Source of the DNA: Streptomyces sp. 71268
Lineage (GTDB): Bacteria > Actinomycetota > Actinomycetes > Streptomycetales > Streptomycetaceae
Direction: 5' to 3'
Assembly (NCBI RefSeq): GCF_029392895.1
Contig: NZ_CP114200.1
Span: 711,501-775,500 of the forward strand
DNA: 64,000 bases
Below the pieces are notes generated by a model, which was not told the origin of the DNA, did no database searches, and was given only the letters and a program-made list of their open reading frames with translations. Shown here piece after piece: positions 10,724 to 19,869 of this stretch (positions within the stretch are counted from its first letter, which is position 1; every line of letters starts with the position of its first letter). Both the position numbers and the translations under genes were made by a program.

Positions 10724-12046
10724 TTGAACCATGTCAGCCGCGACACGGAAACCATCCATGACCTGCTAGGAATCGGCTTTGGGCCGTCCAACCTGGCGCT
10801 CGCCATCGCGATTGAGGAGCACAACACTCACGCCGGGACCACGGATCGCATCCACGCCCGATTCCTCGAAAAACAGGCCGCGTTCGGCTGGCACCGGGGA
10901 ATGCTCATCGACGACGCGACCATGCAGGTGTCCTTTCCGAAGGACCTGGTCACCATGCGGGACCCCACCAGCGACTACAGCTTCCTGTGCTACCTCAAGG
11001 AACAGGGGCGCCTGGTGGACTTCCTCAACCAGAAGACCCTCTTTCCGCTCCGTATCGAGTTCCACGACTACTTCGAGTGGGCGGCCGGCCGGCTGGCCCA
11101 CCTGGTGGACTACTCGGCCGAAGTGGTCGCGGTGACACCGGTGACGGTCGACGGCGAGGTGCGCTACTTCGACGTGACCAGCCGCGAGGGTGACACCCTG
11201 CACGTGCGGCGCGCCCGCGACATCTGTCTGGCCACCGGCATGCGACACCGCCTGCCCGAGGGCGCGCCGCTGTCGGACCGCGTCCTGCACAACCGTGATC
11301 TGGTGCCCCGGGTGGCCGAGTTGGCGGGACGACCGATGCGCCGCGTCGTCGTGCTCGGCGCCGGCCAGTCCGCCGCCGAGACCGTCGGCTACCTGCACCG
11401 CGCCTTCCCCGACGCGGAGGTGTGCGCGGTGTTCGCCAAGTACGGCTACACACCGGCCGACGACAGCCCGTTCGCCAACCGGATCTTCGACCCGGAGGCG
11501 GTGGACGCCTACTACCAGGCGCCGACCGAGGTGAAGGAGTCCCTGCTCGGCTACCACCGCAGCACCAACTACTCCGCCGTCGACATCGAGTTGATCGAGA
11601 CCCTCTACCGCACCCAGTACCAGGAGCGCGTCCAGGGCAAGGAGCGGTTGCGGATGCTCAACGTGTCCCGGCTGCGCTCCGTGGAATCCGACGCCGACGG
11701 CCTGCGCGTGACCGTGGAGTTCCTCCCCACCGGCGAGCAACAGGTGCTTGAGGCCGACCTGTTGGTGTACGCCACGGGCTACCAGCCGCCGGACCCCGGC
11801 CCGCTGCTCGGCGAGGCGGGCGCGCTGTGCCTGCGCGACGAGCGGGGCGAGCTGAACGTCACCCGCGACCACCGGGTGGCCGTCGCCGACCACGTGTCGG
11901 CGGGCATCTACCTCCAGGGTTCCACCGAACACACCCACGGCATCACCTCCACCCTGCTGTCCCACACGGCCGTCAGGGTGGGCGAGATACTCGACTCCCT
12001 CCTCAGCCGCCGCCACCGACCAGAGCCGTCCAGACCCCGGGTCTGA
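10724..12046 (+). CDS. L-ornithine/L-lysine N-monooxygenase (CchB/SidA-like flavoprotein)
   Basis: 440 residues. The FAD motif is IGFGPSNLA (17-25), the NADPH motif is LGAGQSAAE (near 210) and the C-terminal ATGY signature is near 350, as in N-hydroxylating monooxygenases that convert ornithine to N5-hydroxyornithine. The start is a rare TTG at 10724, placed 10 nt after a strong GGGAGG (10708-10713). The nearer ATG at 10716 gives only Met-Leu-Arg-stop. The adjacent formyltransferase argues for ornithine rather than lysine. It ends before a strong hairpin shared with the convergent dehydrogenase gene. Confidence 0.94.
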   Translation: MNHVSRDTETIHDLLGIGFGPSNLALAIAIEEHNTHAGTTDRIHARFLEKQAAFGWHRGMLIDDATMQVSFPKDLVTMRDPTSDYSFLCYLKEQGRLVDFLNQKTLFPLRIEFHDYFEWAAGRLAHLVDYSAEVVAVTPVTVDGEVRYFDVTSREGDTLHVRRARDICLATGMRHRLPEGAPLSDRVLHNRDLVPRVAELAGRPMRRVVVLGAGQSAAETVGYLHRAFPDAEVCAVFAKYGYTPADDSPFANRIFDPEAVDAYYQAPTEVKESLLGYHRSTNYSAVDIELIETLYRTQYQERVQGKERLRMLNVSRLRSVESDADGLRVTVEFLPTGEQQVLEADLLVYATGYQPPDPGPLLGEAGALCLRDERGELNVTRDHRVAVADHVSAGIYLQGSTEHTHGITSTLLSHTAVRVGEILDSLLSRRHRPEPSRPRV

Positions 12047-12431
12047 CCCGCCCCCAACGCCCACCGTCCGCCGCTCGCCGTACGACCGAACGGCGACACC
12101 CCCACGCGGCCCGGCGCGCCCCACGCCCCTCTCCCACACGCCGGAGAGGCGGCGGGGCGCGCCGAACCCAAACACGGTGTCAGGTGCGGCTGTTGCCCAC
12201 ACACCTGCGGACGGCCCCGCGCGCGACCATCCCGGCCCACCTCGCGACCCCGCATTCCCTCTCGGTCACAGCCGCGTGCGGGGCGCTGGACAGCGCTCGA
12301 CGTACCACCGTCAACGCCCAACTCGCCGTCACCTGGCTATCCGTAGGGACCCCGAGGCCCTCTCATGGCCGCGTCCGCCTCGGCCGTAACGCTGCCTTGC
12401 CGGTATACGGCCCGGACCGTTCAACGCACCG
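12047..12431. other. Non-coding gap after the monooxygenase
   Basis: About 385 bases between the monooxygenase stop and the terminator hairpin. Reading frames here have no ribosome-binding site or recognisable protein. Nothing else was identified. Confidence 0.6.
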
Positions 12432-12482
12432 CCTGGCCGGGGTACGGACGGCGCCGTCGAGACCGTCCGTACCCCGGCCAGG
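12432..12482. terminator. Bidirectional terminator-type hairpin with a perfect 20-bp stem
   Basis: CCTGGCCGGGGTACGGACGG (12432-12451) is exactly the reverse complement of 12463-12482, with an 11-nt loop. No U-tract follows. It sits between the ends of two convergent genes (12046 and 12490), the usual place for a two-way intrinsic terminator in high-GC genomes. Confidence 0.88.
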
Positions 12483-12489
12483 GAGGGGG

Positions 12490-13542
12490 TCAGCCGATCT
12501 TCAGGAGGATCTTCCCGCCGATCCCGCCACGCAGCGAGCGGAGGGCGTCGAAGACGCCCTCAAGGGGCAGTTCCCGCACCCAACCGGTGGTGTCGTAGAA
12601 CCCGTCGGCCATGGCCGCGATGACCGCGTCGAACTCCGCCGGCCGGTATCCGACCGCGCCGACGATCTCTGTCTCGGCCATCATGAGTTGGGTGGGTTGG
12701 AGTTGTGTCGGGTGCTCGTGCAGCGCGGGAACCACGAGCCGGCCGCCGGGAGCGAGGCCCGCCAGGGCGGAGGAGAGCGCCGGGCCCGCACCCGCGGCGT
12801 CCACCGCGATGTCCACACCGTCACCGCGCGTAAGCGAGGCGACGGCGGCCGGAAGGTCCTCGTTCACCGGGTCCACGACCCGCGCTCCCAGAGCGGACAT
12901 GATGGCCCGGCGGTCCGCGCTCGGCTCGGACACCAGCACCTTGTCCACACCGCGCGCCTTGAGCGCGAACCAGGAGCCGATGCCGATCGGGCCGGCGCCT
13001 GCGATGAGCGCCGTGCCGCCCGGTTCGACGCCGCTGCGCGAGACGGCATGCCAGGCCACCGCCATCGGCTCGACGAGCGCCCCCATCCTCAGGTCCACAC
13101 TGTCCGGCAGCAGGTGCAGCTTGGTGGCATCGAGGGTGACGTACTCCGCCAGGCCGCCGCCGGTGACGTTGGAACCGAGCGAGCCCATCAGCGGGCAGGA
13201 GAAGGGCAGGTTCTTGCGGCACGCCGCGCACGTGCCACAGGAGACCGCGAGCGGGTAGACGGCGCCGCGGTCGCCGACACTCACGTCCGTCACCCCCTCG
13301 CCGACCTCGACGACGGTGCCGGAGAACTCGTGGCCGAGGATCTGCGGCAGCGTGGCGCCAGTCAGGGGATGCGGCTCGTCCAGGGCGAACGGCAGCGACT
13401 CGGGGTAGAAGAAGAAGTGGAGGTCAGAGCCGCAGATGCCGGCGTAGGCGTTGCGCAGCTTCACCTGCCCGGGGCCCGGGGTTGGCTCCGGCACCTCCTC
13501 GATGCGGAGGTCTTCCTTGCCGTAGAACCGGGCTGCCTTCAT
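12490..13542 (-). CDS. Zinc-dependent alcohol dehydrogenase, butanediol/sorbitol dehydrogenase type
   Basis: 350 residues of the medium-chain dehydrogenase family. Catalytic zinc ligands fit C37 (GICGSD) and H71-E72 (LGHEFSG). The four structural-zinc cysteines are C102, C105, C108 and C116. The NAD(P)-binding turn is AGAGPIGIGS. It oxidises or reduces a secondary alcohol; the 2,3-butanediol dehydrogenase group is the closest by feel, but substrate is not determinable. ATG at 13542 has GGAG upstream; an in-frame extension to 13761 lacks family similarity. The divergent SDR gene begins 591 bp away and may share a pathway. Confidence 0.9.
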   Translation of the reverse strand: MKAARFYGKEDLRIEEVPEPTPGPGQVKLRNAYAGICGSDLHFFFYPESLPFALDEPHPLTGATLPQILGHEFSGTVVEVGEGVTDVSVGDRGAVYPLAVSCGTCAACRKNLPFSCPLMGSLGSNVTGGGLAEYVTLDATKLHLLPDSVDLRMGALVEPMAVAWHAVSRSGVEPGGTALIAGAGPIGIGSWFALKARGVDKVLVSEPSADRRAIMSALGARVVDPVNEDLPAAVASLTRGDGVDIAVDAAGAGPALSSALAGLAPGGRLVVPALHEHPTQLQPTQLMMAETEIVGAVGYRPAEFDAVIAAMADGFYDTTGWVRELPLEGVFDALRSLRGGIGGKILLKIG

Positions 13543-14133
13543 TGTGGTGCTCCTTTCCTGACGGTACGGGAATCGCCGGCCACTGTGGTGGGACCGGCGC
13601 GCACCGCCTCGCGCGTTGGGAGGGCGTGCCCCGTTCGGTAGTCGTGGGCTGGTGGCGCACCCTCGTCCGCATACCGCACGTGCGCTGTATCGCGGCCGTG
13701 GGACATCGGACCAGCCGACCGTGTGCGCGCCCGCCGCGCGGTTGCGTTCTCCGTCCGCCATCGTCGCGCGCGCTGATGTCGCGGGCCCACCGCCGGACGC
13801 GGCTGATTCAACGGGTTCTGCCCGCCGTTCGCGCGGTCAGGGGCACGGATGGGTTCGGCGCCTTTCAGGGAACAGGACGCCCATGGGCGGGACTGCCCGC
13901 CGCCGTCAAGCAGCACCGGCCGCGGCACGGCCGCTCGGCTGGCCGCAGCCCCCTGGGCTCGGCCCTCCATGGGGCGGCCCTGGACCCTCGCACCAGGACG
14001 ATGTGCTCGAACGGCGGGTTGATCGGCTGACATCCGCGGCGAACGGCGGTGCCCTGCTCCGGTGCCCCCTGCCCACCATGGACGCGGCTCACCGGCGGAC
14101 TGTGAGCGGTTGGACGAGGTGAAGGGGCACATC
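13543..14133. other. Long divergent intergenic region
   Basis: 591 bases between the divergent dehydrogenase and SDR starts. Open frames on both strands look like high-GC noise: no ribosome-binding sites and no recognised families. No clear palindrome was found. It presumably holds both promoters. Confidence 0.5.
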
Positions 14134-15009
14134 ATGGACTGGCCGGCAGGTGAAGCCGCGTTCGTCACGGGCGGGGCGTCAGGGATTGGCCTCGGCGTCG
14201 CACGGGCGCTCGTGGCCGCGGGCGCGAAGGTCGCGCTGAGCGATGTCGACGAGGGACGGCTCGCCGAGGCAGCCAAGGAACTGACGGACGCGGGCGGAAC
14301 CGTGACGGCCGTACGGCTCGACGTGAGCGACGAGAAGAGCTGGGCGACGGCGGCCGACCGGGCCGAGGAGGCGCTCGGGCCGATCTCGATCCTGTGCAAC
14401 GTCGCCGGCGTGAACGGCGGCGGTCCGATCGAGGAGACGCCGCTCGAAATCTGGCGGTGGGTGCTCGCGGTGAACATCGACGGCCAGTTCCTTGGCGTGT
14501 CGACCTTCCTGCCCCGGTTCAAGGGCCGCGGCACCCGAGCCCACATCCTCAACACGGCCTCGATCTCCGGACTGGTGCCGATGGCCAACGTGGGGGCCTA
14601 CACCGCGTCGAAGTTCGCCAGCGTCGGCTTCACGATGGTGCTGCGCGAGGAACTGTGTGACAGCAACGTCGGAGTCTCCCTGCTCATCCCCGGGACCGTC
14701 GCCACCCGCATCAACTTCACCGCCGGCGAGGCTGAGGCCAGACTGCTCGGAAGGCAGCTGAATCGCGAGGTCACCGAGGCCAACCACGCGGTACTCGCCG
14801 CGGGCGCCGACCCCGACCGCGTCGGCGAACAGGTCGTCGAAGCCATCCAGGGCAACCAGTTCGCCATCGTCACCCACCGTGAGTGGGGAACGCTGGCCCG
14901 CCGTGCGCACGCCGAGATCGAGGACGCCTACGAAGCGTTCGACGGGCGCCACGGACCGGACCCGACCGCTCAGATGCTGGCCGGGGGCACGAACCCGGTG
15001 ACGAGCTGA
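14134..15009 (+). CDS. Short-chain dehydrogenase/reductase
   Basis: 291 residues of the classical SDR fold: cofactor turn TGGASGIG (12-19), NVAG (89-92), and catalytic S143, Y156 and K160 (YTASK). D38 in LSDVDE at the end of beta-2 suggests NAD(H) preference. ATG at 14134 follows GAAGGGG; in-frame sequence upstream is not family-like. It is followed after 228 bp by a PucR-like regulator in the same direction and faces a divergent zinc dehydrogenase. A small alcohol/ketone catabolic module is possible but unproven. Confidence 0.9.
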   Translation: MDWPAGEAAFVTGGASGIGLGVARALVAAGAKVALSDVDEGRLAEAAKELTDAGGTVTAVRLDVSDEKSWATAADRAEEALGPISILCNVAGVNGGGPIEETPLEIWRWVLAVNIDGQFLGVSTFLPRFKGRGTRAHILNTASISGLVPMANVGAYTASKFASVGFTMVLREELCDSNVGVSLLIPGTVATRINFTAGEAEARLLGRQLNREVTEANHAVLAAGADPDRVGEQVVEAIQGNQFAIVTHREWGTLARRAHAEIEDAYEAFDGRHGPDPTAQMLAGGTNPVTS

Positions 15010-15237
15010 GCGGGCCCTGATCGCGGCCGGGCACCGGCGTCGTGATCACTCCCCGCGCTCCGCCCCTCGCCCGCGGGCCCTCTTCGCCGTGACCGCGCCG
15101 TTCACCTGCCCCCAGCTCAGGAACAACCCATGACCGCGCCGTCCCTGGCCACGCGTGGGTCGCAGGCCTGCTGGAGAGCTGATCAGACCGGGGTGAAGAG
15201 GGGGCGGTAGACTGGCTGGCTGAGCGAGGGAGGGCAG

Positions 15238-16239
15238 ATGCAGGAACTCCTCGAACGGCTCACCGCCCTCGACCCCGAGGCCAGCGAGAGCTTCAGGGTC
15301 GTCTCGTACTTCGACACGCTGGTCATCGCGGGGGCCGGTCCCGACGCCCTGCTGCGCGGCGCCGCCGCGCTGTCTGGAGTCGTCGCGGGAGCGGACCGGC
15401 GCGGGCGAATCGACCGCCGTGCCCCCGACGGTCGAACACCCCGGACTGAGTGCCTTGTCCGATCGCCGCAGCGGGCGTGCTCGGTGGGATCGGTATGGCT
15501 GGAGCGTAGCGGCGACCCCCACGCCAACGACGAGATGATCGTCGAACGTCTGGCGTTGTCGCTCGACCTCGTCGAAGCGCGACGCAGCCCCGTCAGCGGC
15601 CTCGAATTCGTCTTCGACCCGGCCCGTACCGTCGCCGAGCGGACCACGATGCTGGCCAAGCTGCGCCTCAAGCCGGGGTCAAGGATCCGGATCGTGGCGA
15701 CGCGACCCGACGCACCCGCCACCACCGCGGCGTCCGCCGTCCTGCCGACCAGGTACGGAATCGTGCGCGCGACCCTGTGCCGCACCGCGCAGGAGCCGCC
15801 GTCGCGGCCCGCGGGGCTCGGCCAGTGGGTGCGAGCCGACCACGCGCCCGACTCGTGGGACGGCGCCGTGATCGCGCTACGGCTCACCGAAGCTTCGGCC
15901 CCGGTCGTGGATGCGACCGACCTTGGCGCACTCCTGCTGCTCGCCCGGGCGCACGATCCGCAAGAGCCGCATGAGGACATCAACTCCCTCGCCCGCCTGG
16001 ACGTCCGCTCCACCCAGGTACTGCGGGCCCTCGTCGAAGCGGACAGCCTCCGGTCCGCGGCCGCCCAGCTCGGTATGCACCACTCCACCCTCCAGGCGCG
16101 GCACGACGCACTCACACGTGAACTCGGATACGACCCGCGCACCGCGTCGGGCAAGGTCCGCTACGCGGCCGCCGAGTTCCTCCTGCGGCTCACCGACCTC
16201 CGCACCACGCCCCGCCCCGCCGGGGCCCGGACCTCGTGA
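15238..16239 (+). CDS. PucR/CdaR-like transcriptional regulator
   Basis: 333 residues. The C-terminal 60 or so residues form the helix-turn-helix found at the end of PucR/CdaR regulators (SLRSAAAQLGMHHSTLQARH). The N-terminal two-thirds look like a sensory region without a named domain. ATG at 15238 has GGGAGG 4 nt upstream. The position next to the SDR and zinc dehydrogenase suggests it controls them. Confidence 0.78.
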   Translation: MQELLERLTALDPEASESFRVVSYFDTLVIAGAGPDALLRGAAALSGVVAGADRRGRIDRRAPDGRTPRTECLVRSPQRACSVGSVWLERSGDPHANDEMIVERLALSLDLVEARRSPVSGLEFVFDPARTVAERTTMLAKLRLKPGSRIRIVATRPDAPATTAASAVLPTRYGIVRATLCRTAQEPPSRPAGLGQWVRADHAPDSWDGAVIALRLTEASAPVVDATDLGALLLLARAHDPQEPHEDINSLARLDVRSTQVLRALVEADSLRSAAAQLGMHHSTLQARHDALTRELGYDPRTASGKVRYAAAEFLLRLTDLRTTPRPAGARTS

Positions 16240-16315
16240 ACGGGAACTGCCGAGGCATCGCCGCCTCCCACGGTTCTCAACTCCTGCTCGGAAGCCGACC
16301 CGCATCCGGGACCAG

Positions 16316-16501
16316 GTGTTCGACTACCTCTACCTGACAGACAAGCGCGACGGCGCGTCCTTCGAGACCGAGGACGAGACGGTGATCGTCACCCTGTACA
16401 GGGCTTGTCGGCAGGAGAAGGCCGACAGGCAGGTGTTCCACACCAGCCGGGCCGCCGCCCTCGCCTGCCACCGCGGACTCACCATGGGAAACAGCCTCTG
16501 A
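16316..16501 (+). CDS. Possible small orphan ORF or gene remnant
   Basis: The 498-base gap between the regulator and the convergent exporter gene holds one frame with protein-like composition. It is a 61-residue GTG-started reading frame with VFDYLYLTDKRDG, ETVIVTLYRA and a Met-Gly-Asn-Ser-Leu end. Its Glu/Asp/Lys/Tyr content is unlike the Arg/Pro/Ala-rich noise around it. The ribosome-binding site is weak (GGGACCAG). It could be the tail of a lost gene. No family is recognised. Confidence 0.25.
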   Translation: MFDYLYLTDKRDGASFETEDETVIVTLYRACRQEKADRQVFHTSRAAALACHRGLTMGNSL

Positions 16502-16737
16502 AGGCGTGCGTGGCCCGGGCTTCCCGGACCGTGCGACGTGAGCCGCGGAAGCGGGACGCTTGGACGGAGTGCGGATGGGGCACCGTCCGTTTCGAGCCCG
16601 ACAGCGGCCGCCACTCATCGGCCACTGCCGGGCTCGTGCACCGCGTCGTTCCCGTCCCCACGGTCCGACGCGGTGCCCGGGGATGCGCGGCGTTCCGCTG
16701 TCGCCGGCATCCCCGGGGTCTTCATGGACTGGACGCG

Positions 16738-18933
16738 TCAGACGCGCGCCGGCTCGCGCTCGGCGTCCGGGTCCTGAGCCTCGGCGTTGAGGTGCCTGGT
16801 CAGGGCCTCGCCCTCCACGTCGACGTTGGGCACGGCCTTGTCCAGCCACTTCGGTAGCCACCAGGCGTGCCTGCCCAGGAGGGCGAGGACGGCCGGGACG
16901 ATGGTCATGCGGACGATGAAGGCGTCCACGAAGACGGCGAAGGCGAGGCCGAAGCCGATCATCTTGACCATGGCGTCGTTGGAGCCCATGAAGCCGGCGA
17001 AGACGCTGATCATGATGATCGCGGCCGCGGTGACGACTCGGGTCCCGTGCTGGAAGCCGGTGACGATCGCCTGCCGGGGGCTCTCGCCGTGGACGTACGC
17101 CTCGCGCATGCGGGTGACCAGGAAGACCTCGTAGTCCATGGCCAGGCCGAAGACGACGCCCACCATGAAGATCGGCATCATGCTCATGATCGGGCTGGTC
17201 TGTTCGACGCCGATGAGGTCGGCGGCCCAGCCCCACTGGAAGACCGCGACGACGGCACCGAGTGCGGCGAGCACCGACAGCAGGAAGCCGAGGGCCGCCT
17301 TGAGCGGGACCAGGATCGAGCGGAACACCAGGATCAACAGGAGGAAGGCGAGGCCGACGACGAGACCCAGGTATGGGACGAGCGCGTCGTTGAGTTTCTC
17401 CGACACGTCGACCTTCATGGCCGTCTGGCCGGTGACCATGACGTTGGAGCCGGTGTGGTCACGGATGTCGGCGAGCAGGTCCTCGGTCCTGGTGCTGTCG
17501 GGTGCGGACTTCGGGACGACCGTCAGGATGGCGGTCTTGCCCGCCTTGTCGTAGGTGGCCGGGGTGACGGCCGCGACGTTCTCCAGACCGGTGATGGTCT
17601 TGCTCACCGCGTTGGCCTCGCTCTTGACAGCGCCGCCGTCGGCCGACGTGTCGACGGTCACGAGCAGGGGGCCGTTGGCACCGGGGCCGAAGCTCTCGGA
17701 GAGCATGTCGTACGCCTTGCGCTGGGTGGTGCTGGTGGGCTGCTCGCCGTCGCCGGGCAGGCCCATCTTGAGGCTGGCGACGGGCACGGCGATCACGCCG
17801 AGGGCGACCACGGCGGTGAGCAGGACCGTGACCGGCCGGCGCAGGACGAAGCGGGCCCAGCGGGTGCCCATGTTCGGCTTGCCGGCCTCGGGGGCCGTGT
17901 TCGGTGAGTGGAGTCGGGCCTTGCGACCCAGGACGCGCTGGCCGGCGAAGCCGAGGAGTGCCGGGATGAGGGTGAGCGCGATGATCACCGCGATGGTGAC
18001 GGTGCCGGCGGCTGCCAGGCCCATCTTGGTGAGCATCGGGATGTCGACGACGGTCAGCCCGGCGAGCGCGATCACCACGGTCAGGCCGGCGAAGACCACC
18101 GCGGAGCCGGCGGTGCCGGTCGCGAGGCCGGCCGCTTCCTCCCGGTCGCGGCCCTCGGCGAGTTCGGAGCGGTAGCGGGAGACGATGAACAGGGCGTAGT
18201 CGATACCGACCGCGAGGCCGATCATCGAGGCGAGGGTGCTCGTCGTGCTGGAGAGGTCGAGGACCTCGGTGAGCGCCATGATCGAGGCGACCCCGATACC
18301 GACCCCGATGACCGCGGTGAGCAGGGGTAGGCCGGCGGCGACGAGCGAGCCGAAGGTGATCACCAGGGTGAGGGCGGCCAGGGCGAGGCCGATGATCTCG
18401 GCGGAGCCGGTCTCTGGCATCTCGGCCATGGCCGGGCCGCCGGCCTCCACGGTCAGTCCGGCGTCCCGGCCTTCCTCGAGGACCTGGTCGAGCGTGTCCT
18501 TGGAGGCGTCGGACATGTCGTTGAACTGCACGGTGTAGGAGACCGACACGTAGGCCGTGGTGCCGTCCTCACTGACGGCGCCGGCCGCGAACGGGTCGAC
18601 AACGGTGGCGACCTGCTTGTTGCCGTCCCCGAGTGCACTCACGGCCGCCTCGACGACCCGCTTGTTGTCCGACGCGGTGATCTTCTCGTCGCTCGGGGCG
18701 CGGAAGACGATGTTCGCCTGGGCGCCGTCCGCGTGCATGGCGGGGAACCGCTGGTCCAGCAGGTCGAACGCCTTCTGCGCCTCGGTGCCGGGGATGGAGA
18801 AGCTGTTGTTGCCGGTGGTGTTGGCGCTCGCCGCGCCCACCCCGACGACGGCGAGCAGGGCCACCCACAGGAGGGCGACGAGCCGTCGGCGGCGGAAGGA
18901 GAACCGTCCGATTTTGTAGAGGAATGTAGCCAC
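16738..18933 (-). CDS. MMPL-family RND exporter
   Basis: 731 residues with two MMPL halves. Each has one helix, a large extracytoplasmic domain, then five or six helices. The first half begins RFSFRRRRLVALLWVALLAV; the second half includes the GWAADLIGVEQTSPIMSMMPIFMVGVVFGLAMDYEVF region typical of the family. Such proteins export lipids, drugs or siderophores using the proton gradient. GTG at 18933 (VATFLYKIG) is preferred, with GGGAG about 9 nt upstream. An in-frame extension to 19074 is Arg-rich and not family-like. The TetR gene lies just upstream in the same direction, so substrate-responsive derepression is likely. Confidence 0.92.
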   Translation of the reverse strand: MATFLYKIGRFSFRRRRLVALLWVALLAVVGVGAASANTTGNNSFSIPGTEAQKAFDLLDQRFPAMHADGAQANIVFRAPSDEKITASDNKRVVEAAVSALGDGNKQVATVVDPFAAGAVSEDGTTAYVSVSYTVQFNDMSDASKDTLDQVLEEGRDAGLTVEAGGPAMAEMPETGSAEIIGLALAALTLVITFGSLVAAGLPLLTAVIGVGIGVASIMALTEVLDLSSTTSTLASMIGLAVGIDYALFIVSRYRSELAEGRDREEAAGLATGTAGSAVVFAGLTVVIALAGLTVVDIPMLTKMGLAAAGTVTIAVIIALTLIPALLGFAGQRVLGRKARLHSPNTAPEAGKPNMGTRWARFVLRRPVTVLLTAVVALGVIAVPVASLKMGLPGDGEQPTSTTQRKAYDMLSESFGPGANGPLLVTVDTSADGGAVKSEANAVSKTITGLENVAAVTPATYDKAGKTAILTVVPKSAPDSTRTEDLLADIRDHTGSNVMVTGQTAMKVDVSEKLNDALVPYLGLVVGLAFLLLILVFRSILVPLKAALGFLLSVLAALGAVVAVFQWGWAADLIGVEQTSPIMSMMPIFMVGVVFGLAMDYEVFLVTRMREAYVHGESPRQAIVTGFQHGTRVVTAAAIIMISVFAGFMGSNDAMVKMIGFGLAFAVFVDAFIVRMTIVPAVLALLGRHAWWLPKWLDKAVPNVDVEGEALTRHLNAEAQDPDAEREPARV

Positions 18934-19066
18934 GGGGAACTGCTCCCAGTCAGGTCGTGGATGTGCGAAAGGGCGTGGTGAACGAGCCCGACGACGAGAG
19001 CGGTACGCGTCAGGTGAGGTTGGGGGAACGGTGTGGGTGCGGTGTCGTACGACGCTGTACGAACAG

Positions 19067-19687
19067 TCAGGCACCGAGGGCGGGGAAGACCACGGCGTCG
19101 ATGTAGTGGGTGAGGAAGGCCCGGTCGGCCGTCTCGTCCTCGATGAGCTGACGGGTGATCAGCGCGCCCAGCAACATGTGCGGCACGAAGGGCAGCGCGG
19201 GCGAGTCCGCGGCGATCTCACCCCGCTCCACCGCCCGCGCGAGCAGCGCGTCGAGGCCGGTCAGCTCAGGGTCCACGAGGAGGTCACGCAGGGCCTGGAG
19301 CAGTTCGGGATGGGTGTGCACGGCCTGGAAGAGGCCGCGCATGAGCAAGGCGTCCTTGACCATCTGCCGGTCGTCCATCTGCGCCACCATCGTCCGGAAG
19401 TCGCCCCGAAGGGTTCCGGTGTCGATCTCGGCGAGGGCGGCGGGCTGCTGATGGCGCAGCGCCACGGCGACCAGCTCCGCCTTGCCCGCCCACAGGCGGT
19501 AGAGGGTGGCCTTGCTGCACTGGGCCCGGGCGGCCACGGCATGCATGGTCAGGGCCTCGTAGCCGAACTCCCGCAGCAGGTCGAGAACGGCCGTGTACAG
19601 CTCCGCCTCGCGCTGCGGCGTCAACCGGCTGCGCCGGCCCGGCCCCGCCGAGGCCGCTGATGTCTCTCGCGTGGTCGTCGTCGCCAT
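19067..19687 (-). CDS. TetR-family repressor of the MMPL exporter
   Basis: 206 residues with an N-terminal TetR helix-turn-helix (TMHAVAARAQCSKATLYRLWAGKAEL) and a helical ligand domain. ATG at 19687 is chosen because GGAGG lies about 6 nt upstream. The ATG at 19699 would place that site inside the gene. Two copies of a GAAAC-C-GTTTC palindrome lie 18-75 bp upstream. It is encoded directly before the exporter, fitting local autoregulation and control of efflux. Confidence 0.9.
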   Translation of the reverse strand: MATTTTRETSAASAGPGRRSRLTPQREAELYTAVLDLLREFGYEALTMHAVAARAQCSKATLYRLWAGKAELVAVALRHQQPAALAEIDTGTLRGDFRTMVAQMDDRQMVKDALLMRGLFQAVHTHPELLQALRDLLVDPELTGLDALLARAVERGEIAADSPALPFVPHMLLGALITRQLIEDETADRAFLTHYIDAVVFPALGA

Positions 19688-19704
19688 CAGCGCCTCCATC
19701 GAAC

Positions 19705-19762
19705 GGAACCGTTTCGTACACAAGGAGGCTATCCCCGACACTCATAAATACGAAACCGTTTC
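19705..19762. promoter_or_regulatory. Paired palindromic operators between two TetR genes
   Basis: GAAACCGTTTC is a perfect 5-1-5 palindrome at 19752-19762. GGAACCGTTTC at 19705-19715 is a one-mismatch copy, 47 bp away centre to centre. Both lie between the divergent TetR starts at 19687 and 19870. They fit TetR dimer sites controlling the exporter operon, and perhaps the second regulator. Confidence 0.75.
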
Positions 19763-19869
19763 GGTAGTGAAATGAGTCACGGGTGGGCCCGTCGCCGACG
19801 GAGCGGGGGTCGGCGCCTGCGCGCACGGCCTGGGAAACTGGGGGGCGAGCAGATCTGGAAGGGGCATAC

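Noticed and set aside
7212-12046. Complete ferric-siderophore importer within the locus
   Set aside because: Only two permeases are present. No ATPase or binding lipoprotein was found in any frame, so the importer is incomplete in this window.
12432-12482. Inverted repeat as insertion-sequence ends
   Set aside because: The arms are only 11 nt apart with no transposase between; a terminator fits better.
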